Shown one piece after another: positions 58,401 to 64,000 of a stretch of DNA of 64,000 bases (the first letter of the stretch is position 1; the number at the start of each line of letters is the position of its first letter). The notes below the pieces were generated by a model. That model did no database searches and was not told where the DNA came from. It saw nothing but the letters and a program-made list of their open reading frames with translations. Origin of the DNA: Chondrilla cf. caribensis (lineage: Eukaryota; Porifera; Demospongiae; Chondrillida; Chondrillidae). The stretch spans positions 287,633 through 351,632 of the forward strand of contig OZ026549.1 of the NCBI GenBank assembly GCA_964020155.1. Direction: 5' to 3'. Position numbers and translations under genes: made by a program.

Positions 58401-58801
58401 TACGGCTTCCATGACTAATTAGATGACGTGTGCATACCAACTACCAACTCTACAGGTGACCAACTCTAACAGTGAGATGTTAATCTGTCATACTTGCATG
58501 ATCTACTAAATTAATAACTACAAGATCACTGATGTATGTACATATGAAAATACATGCACTTACAATTAGTAGTCAAATATATATACACTAACTATCCCCA
58601 CATCTCACACTATAGAAACATGTACAACATTAAACTTGACTGCTGCATTTCATGACATATCCTACACTGTACCCACTGAGATAAGACCAGGTACTGTAGT
58701 GGGTGCACACTTGGGAGAAGGCCACCAAGTAGCTATCAGTGCTGTGTGTCAGGATGACAGGTCATGGAGAGTACAGGAACAATGTGTCCAGAGTGAGTGT
58801 G

Positions 58802-58856
<55 letters not shown>

Positions 58857-58993
58857 CAGGTGGGAACTATTGGTTTCACTAAGGATGAAGCACAATTGAG
58901 CTATTGTTGAAATTCCTTCATGAACCAGGGTCCTTTAACAATAATTCAATAGTTACATACTCAATGAAAACAGCATTTTCCTCCTATGACGTG

Positions 58994-59062
<69 letters not shown>

Positions 59063-59503
59063 TGCATGTGTGTGTGTATTAGTTCTTGATTGCATGCATG
59101 TGTCGGCTCAGAGTGAGAAGAATGATTCTGTACACCAGGGTCATGCATCATACAAAGACACACATAAATTTATATTTCTTGAAATATATTTTTGCAACCT
59201 ACAGTACATTCCTTCCACACTGCAGGTACCACATCACAAAACTCTCCTATTGCAGTCATCATAGCTCTAACTGTAGTGAACATCCTCATACTACTAGGGG
59301 GTATTACACTACTGGTCAGTTGCATGATACTGATAGTGAAGAGGAAGAGACACATACCCACAGTACAGTATGACCAGGAATCCAAGGTACGGATTCATGA
59401 TGATATGGGAGATCCTGTGAAGACCAGCAAAGACACTAAAGTCTATCAAGAATTGGATGTCAACAAGATGGACGACACCAAGCAATATGCTACAATCAAG
59501 TGA
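55494..59503 (+). CDS. R4: array receptor with two sushi modules and extra cysteines
   Basis: Ten phase-1 exons give 702 residues: 55494-55536, 55672-55704, 55888-56229, 56315-56617, 56790-57083, 57164-57466, 57538-57693, 57979-58158, 58616-58792 and 59226-59503. Domain order is as in R3: signal, mini-exon, Ig1 26-139 with a longer N-terminal lead, Ig2 140-240, FN3a, FN3b, stalk of six TPSPTTS-type units, sushi 492-551, sushi-like 552-610, membrane exon. The Ig1 exon is preceded in the same frame by its own Met at 55833 and a hydrophobic stretch (MEILLTVAVTVTFTIS), a possible alternative signal peptide. The stalk donor used in R1 is mutated; GTATTA at 57694 restores phase, otherwise the frame runs on to a stop near 57833. 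FN3b has three extra Cys, and the second sushi-like module keeps its last Cys (EQC). Tail: YDQES, IHDDM, YQEL, YATI. Confidence 0.8.
58803..59078. repeat. two GT tracts with duplicated flank in R4
   Basis: GT tracts at 58803-58855 and 58996-59078 flank a copy of the GAGCTATTGTTGAAATTCCT segment that is also present in R1. Confidence 0.9.
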
Positions 59504-60758
59504 TCCTTGATTGGAGCAGTGTGCATTGACTTGTTATGCTGAGTACATTTGCATTATTGGAACATCACAAGATAATGATAAGTAGAGTGTGCTCCAACTA
59601 ATAATGTGTGGGAAGTATGCTGAGTTCATCCCACACAGTGTGTGCAACTGGTGTGTGTAACTAGAGACATGGCAGGCCATGGTGACAAGATGTAACATTA
59701 TGTTGCCAGTTATGACTTAAGCTCTATACAGCACTGCCATTGGAAAGTACATACAAAAATAATTTGACATTATTATGTGCAAGATATGGAGGAGGTGGAG
59801 GGTGTGTGAGTGGCAATACAATGTAAAATTACCTGGCTGGTCACCCTAAGGTCTATACAGCATTTTGTCTCTATCAGCAGAATATACCTACAATAGTGTT
59901 CCTATGTGTCATATTTTAATGGATACTAGGGAGGTAATGTGAGTGGCAATAAAGCCCCTTTTCTTTGTAATTGGTCACCATCAGGTTTGTAGTACCTCTG
60001 ATGGTGTACATGTGAGCTATGATGTGTCATGTGGATACCCGAGAGGTCCTGATGATCAGCCATAAAATTCAAAATTATCTTACTAGTCACCATGAGGTGT
60101 GCATGGATCAGTATATTATACTTTGTTAAGAGTCATATCGAGACTGGGCAGGTTGTAGGGACCAGGGATAAAATGTAAATTTATACACGACAGGTCGCCA
60201 TGAGGCCTATACAGCACCTCCTTTGGAATGTTCATCAGATGTTCATTTTCGGTTTGTACTGACTTCATAAATATACTCCAGTCTCCAGTCTACTTGCACA
60301 CACAACACATACATATTACACTTTGTACATTTGTAATGCTCACAACAGATAATAAGCTTATAAACTAACCTACTGGAGACAAAATGTAAAATATCCACTG
60401 ACGTGCGACAATGTATCAAAATCCTAAAATCATAGCCCTAAGCCTATCAACACACAAACAGTGTACAGATATTCTCAACTCAGTGCATGTATGTGGGAGC
60501 AATACCATACTGCAAAACATTGAAAACACTAAATGTGCCATATCTAACATAAATTTGCTAATGAGATGTAGATAATCTTTGTCAGATAACATGCTAGATC
60601 GAAGGATGTCCAATGAGTCAGGGACTGCTAATCACTTCTAGGCATTTGTCACTGGTCAGTGGAGAGTACTTCATAGAAATGAGCTCATTGTCATAACTGA
60701 TTAGTAATGCCGGGTAATTACTCATGTCCTCATCATTGCTGTTGAAGTGGAGGATTAG

Positions 60759-60905
60759 TCACACTTGTAATATCAAGTGGTCGTGTAACATTCGATTGGT
60801 TAACACATCATGTGTCAGCCAAGAGATCAGTAAACAAATCATGATACCAATGCTAATAATGGGCACAAGAATAGAGATGGGTGTGTGGAGATACTTGTCT
60901 GACAT
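60759..60905 (-). other. possible short single-helix reading frame, copy 3
   Basis: 48-residue relative of the 48647-48793 frame, beginning MSDKYLHTPIS. Confidence 0.2.
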
Positions 60906-61083
60906 TATAACAGTATAATATATACAGTGAACAGTATATCACTATAAAACTGTTATATACAGTGACTCTGTTCGAAATTATGTAGTACTACATGGTGCTG
61001 TGTTGAAATACCACAGTTACACACTGACAGGATGCTTGGTTATACATAAGGTTCCATTTGTATAGCTGTCATAGTTATGTGTG

Positions 61084-61169
61084 CAGTGCACGTAACTTGG
61101 TTATCTGAACCCACGATTATCCAAATGAATCTAATGTCCCAATGTGTTCTGATAACCGAGGTTGCACTG
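61084..61169. mobile_element. short pogo-like inverted-repeat element, copy 3
   Basis: CAGTGCACGTAACTTGGTTA left end and the complement of CAGTGCAACCTCGGTTATCA right end, then TA. Same position relative to R5 as copies 1 and 2 have to R3 and R4, so it duplicated with the gene. Confidence 0.7.
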
Positions 61170-61361
61170 TACTTAGTTACTTACAGATGTTATTGTGTAT
61201 TAGGCTTAGAATAGACTAAGTCTAGTGTATACCTAGTAAGATTACACTATACAAGTAGTAATTAAATTGAATATTGTTTATGCAAAACACATGCATTCTA
61301 TAGACTTCCTACTAGACTAAACCCCTACAACAAGCACTTGTATGGTTGGTCAGTGGAGAAG

Positions 61362-63896
61362 ATGATACTGAAGGGTACCTTAGTTCTTGTACTTCTTGTT
61401 GGTGGTGAGTTAGGCAAAGAGGATCATTGTAGTTGCATATTAGGATCATATTTGTAGGTATACACTCATAATATTATCATGATATTGGTCACCATGGTGT
61501 GTGTTGATATACAAACTTTCTCACTCTCCATAAAGGTGGTGTGGGAACAACTGATCAACAATACTCAGGTAAAAAAATGTTGGACACACACAGCAAGTGA
61601 AGTATATAAGAGTCCAAAGACATATCTACATGCACATGAGAGGTTGATTATACGTATGTATAAACCTATCACAAGCTATTACCCGGTCCTGTAACATTCG
61701 TCAGGAATGTACACCCCTTCATACACTTTCTCTCCCTCCACAGCTCTTCCTAATGTGGTGATTGATGGATACACAGTCAGTTCAACCTTCAACTCTCCAG
61801 CTACTCTACCACTAGGAACAACTCTTATTCTAGTTTGTAGAATCAGTGGAATACCACATGGACTACAGACAACCTATCAATGGACATGTCCAAATGGACC
61901 GTGTCAACAAACAGGATATGCTGGGAGAAAGATCAACAACAATATTATAGCCATCAACATAACCTCTACAAGTGATGGAGGGACATACACCTGTAATGTC
62001 ACTGCTGGAGGAAGGGAAGCTAGTCAACAGTTTCAACTGAATGTTACTGGTCAGTGTTTGCAAGTGCATATTACTGGTACAGTGTGTACATACCCATGGT
62101 GATATACTGGTCTACTTCATACTGTGTACTTTAGGTGGTCAAGTTGTTCACAGTTATGGGAGACTGATACTCAATGAGAGAGCCATCACTGACAAACAAC
62201 AACTACAACCACCATACAATGCTAATGGAGATGGAAGGATTGAATGTAGAGCGAGTAGGGGAAAGGCTATGCTCTCATATCTTGGACGCACTGTACCAAC
62301 TGACACTAGTGGAGATGTTTATCAGATCATAAGTGGATCTACTGCTACTTTAGTCATAAGAGATAGAGTTTTCAACAATTTTGTGAATTTTGAAGGGAAA
62401 TGTGCTAGTATCTACCACTACCTGTTCCTATCCAATGGTGAGTAGTGGGTGGAGTTATATAGGATTAAGGGCTTGCAATCTGTATGGCATATTTGAGGCA
62501 ACTGACACTATACTCCTACAAACTGCTAAACATCACACTGCATATGTAACACATATTACATCCTTCCTTCATTAGATGACCTCCCTGATGTCTCTATAAC
62601 TGGTACAACCAGTACTGAGACCAGTATCAAGGTGAACATTGGTACCACTATGCCTAGTGGTATTGAGAGGGTTATCATTGGATATCAAAGACTGGACCTT
62701 GGAGTACCAGTAGTAGGAGAGTATGTGCATAATGGTGGGAGATCATCCAGAACATTCTCCTCACTAGTACCTGGTGCTAAGTATAGGATTACAGCATGGG
62801 GACTTGGTGGAGGTGATGATAGAAGAAGGAGTCAGTCACCAGCTGTGAGGGAGGTTACTACAATGGAACAAAGTGAGTTGATGCAATGGTCAGTTAATTG
62901 GGTACATAAGCAGTGTGCACACTTCACTAATCAGTGGATAAATGCCTACAACATCTCATACATGTACATCCTACACAGATCCATCTCCTCCAAGACACCT
63001 CACTAGAACTAGAGTGTTTGATGATGGGATTGAACTAAACTGGATACCACCTAAAGAACCCAATGGAGACATACGACATTACATCATCAAATACTTTACA
63101 CAAGATGGAACACGACAAGAGATCAACACTGCAAACAACATCAACTACTACAACTTAACAGGACTAGAGAGAGGACAGACCTACAACATCATCACAGTGG
63201 TAGCTGTCAACTCAGCTGGAGGTGGGAGAGGAAGTCAACCTATAACACGTTATGTACACAATCCAACAGTGGAGAGCACAAGTGAGTTGGAGTTGGAGGT
63301 GTTGAGAATTATGTCTGAATATTAATTACTATATTACCATGTCTTCATCAACTAGAGTCACTAACACCTACACCATCTCCTACAACCAGCACACTATCTC
63401 CTACAACCAGCACACCAGGTGAGGGTATACTATAGTATAGTATACTACACCTATACATACACAAACATACTATACTGTTTTGCCATATTATACTTATACA
63501 TGGAATAATAATTAAATAATTAAATAATAATTAATTTAGTAACAATGATATCAATCGTTAACACTTGGGCATGAGGGTGAGACCTACAACAATATCACAG
63601 TGGTAACTATCAACCCAGCTAGAGGGGCTGTGATCACACATGTACCAAATAGTACTCTACAGTACATATGTATGTGAATACATTTCATCATCTCATTCAC
63701 CACTCTCCTACTACAGTACCTTGTCCCCCACCATCCCTATCTCCCAACACAATGGTCCTCACTACACTCACTACTACTGTACCACCTGGGACCACCATCA
63801 CTATAGGATGTGTGGGTGGATACTACACTGATCATGAGGAGATACTGACATGTGGCAGTGATGGACAGTGGAGAGGGAACATCACACAATGTACAG
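61362..63896 (+). CDS. R5: array receptor, cut by window end
   Basis: Eight phase-1 exons are visible: 61362-61404, 61536-61568, 61744-62049, 62135-62437, 62576-62872, 62979-63281, 63356-63418 and 63717-63896, about 509 residues. The signal exon (MILKGTLVLVLLVG) and an 11-residue mini-exon match R4. Ig1 spans 26-127, Ig2 128-228 (variable patch ASRGKAMLSYLGRTVP), FN3a 229-327 (patch VHNGGRS), FN3b 328-428, a two-repeat stalk 429-449, and the first sushi 450-509 (GCVGGYYTDHEEILTC, ITQC). By comparison with R3 and R4, the second sushi-like exon and the membrane/tail exon should lie just beyond 64000. No lesion is seen in the part present. Confidence 0.83.
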
Positions 63897-64000
63897 GTAT
63901 GAACCATGTAATAGATACTAACAGTCAACATACATATGTACATGCAAACTGTATGTGTGTAGTATGTACTCAATATTCTGTACTGTAGTAACCAAGCAGC
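63897..64000. other. R5 intron running off the window
   Basis: Sequence after the R5 sushi donor (GTATGA at 63897). Nothing else can be said. Confidence 0.6.

Larger units (their letters stand above)
59504..61361. other. R4-R5 spacer
   Basis: R4 3'UTR, degenerate GGTCACC-type units (59690-60250), a block matching 48360-48800 that contains a minus-strand short frame (60759-60905), a pogo-like element (61084-61169), and the R5 5' region. No well-supported exon. Confidence 0.55.

Overview
The window is nuclear DNA from an animal. Genes are split into many short exons with GT-AG introns that join in consistent phase, poly(A)-type signals follow several stop codons, and introns and spacers are packed with (GT)n/(CA)n tracts and minisatellites. 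Gene content (NEK1, NUDT6, a DCN1-like protein, an F-box/WD40 protein, a TMEM272-like protein, Ig/FN3/sushi receptors), together with very short introns, suggests an early-branching invertebrate. A sponge is my best guess, but this is inference; no species can be read from the sequence.

Layout: (1) 778-2223 (+) 3' exons of a TMEM272-like four-helix membrane protein. (2) 2880-4912 (-) a complete five-exon NUDT6-type Nudix hydrolase. (3) 5085-13364 (+) a 16-exon F-box/WD40 protein that starts 172 bp from NUDT6, divergently. (4) 13955-17622 (+) a six-exon receptor, here called R0: signal peptide, two Ig-like domains, one FN3-like domain, mucin-like stalk, one membrane helix and a long tyrosine- and glutamine-rich tail. 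(5) 19205-30791 (-) a 23-exon NEK1 kinase, convergent with R0. (6) 31457-33922 (+) a four-exon DCN1-like cullin-neddylation protein, divergent from NEK1. (7) 35247-64000 (+) a head-to-tail array of five paralogous receptor genes (R1-R5, the last cut by the window end).

The array is the most interesting part. Each gene encodes a signal peptide, Ig-Ig-FN3-FN3, a Thr/Pro/Ser repeat stalk, zero to two sushi-type modules, one membrane helix and a short tail with tyrosine motifs. Nearly every intron is phase 1, so whole domains can be lost or duplicated in frame, and they have been: R1 carries the four-domain block twice and lacks the first sushi exon, and R2 lacks both sushi exons. Paralogues are almost identical over most of their length but differ in a few short patches of the second Ig and first FN3 domains, in stalk length and in tail tyrosines. 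R0 shares the unusual WxCxxGxC signature of the first Ig domain. This is the pattern expected of a recognition or allorecognition-type receptor family (compare the Hydractinia Alr complex), but function is inference.

The spacers and introns also hold pogo/Tigger-like short inverted-repeat elements with TA target sites (one with an empty site visible in a paralogue), a 141-bp near-perfect palindrome, two apparent template-switch inverted repeats, a triplicated splice acceptor, and more than a dozen different minisatellites.
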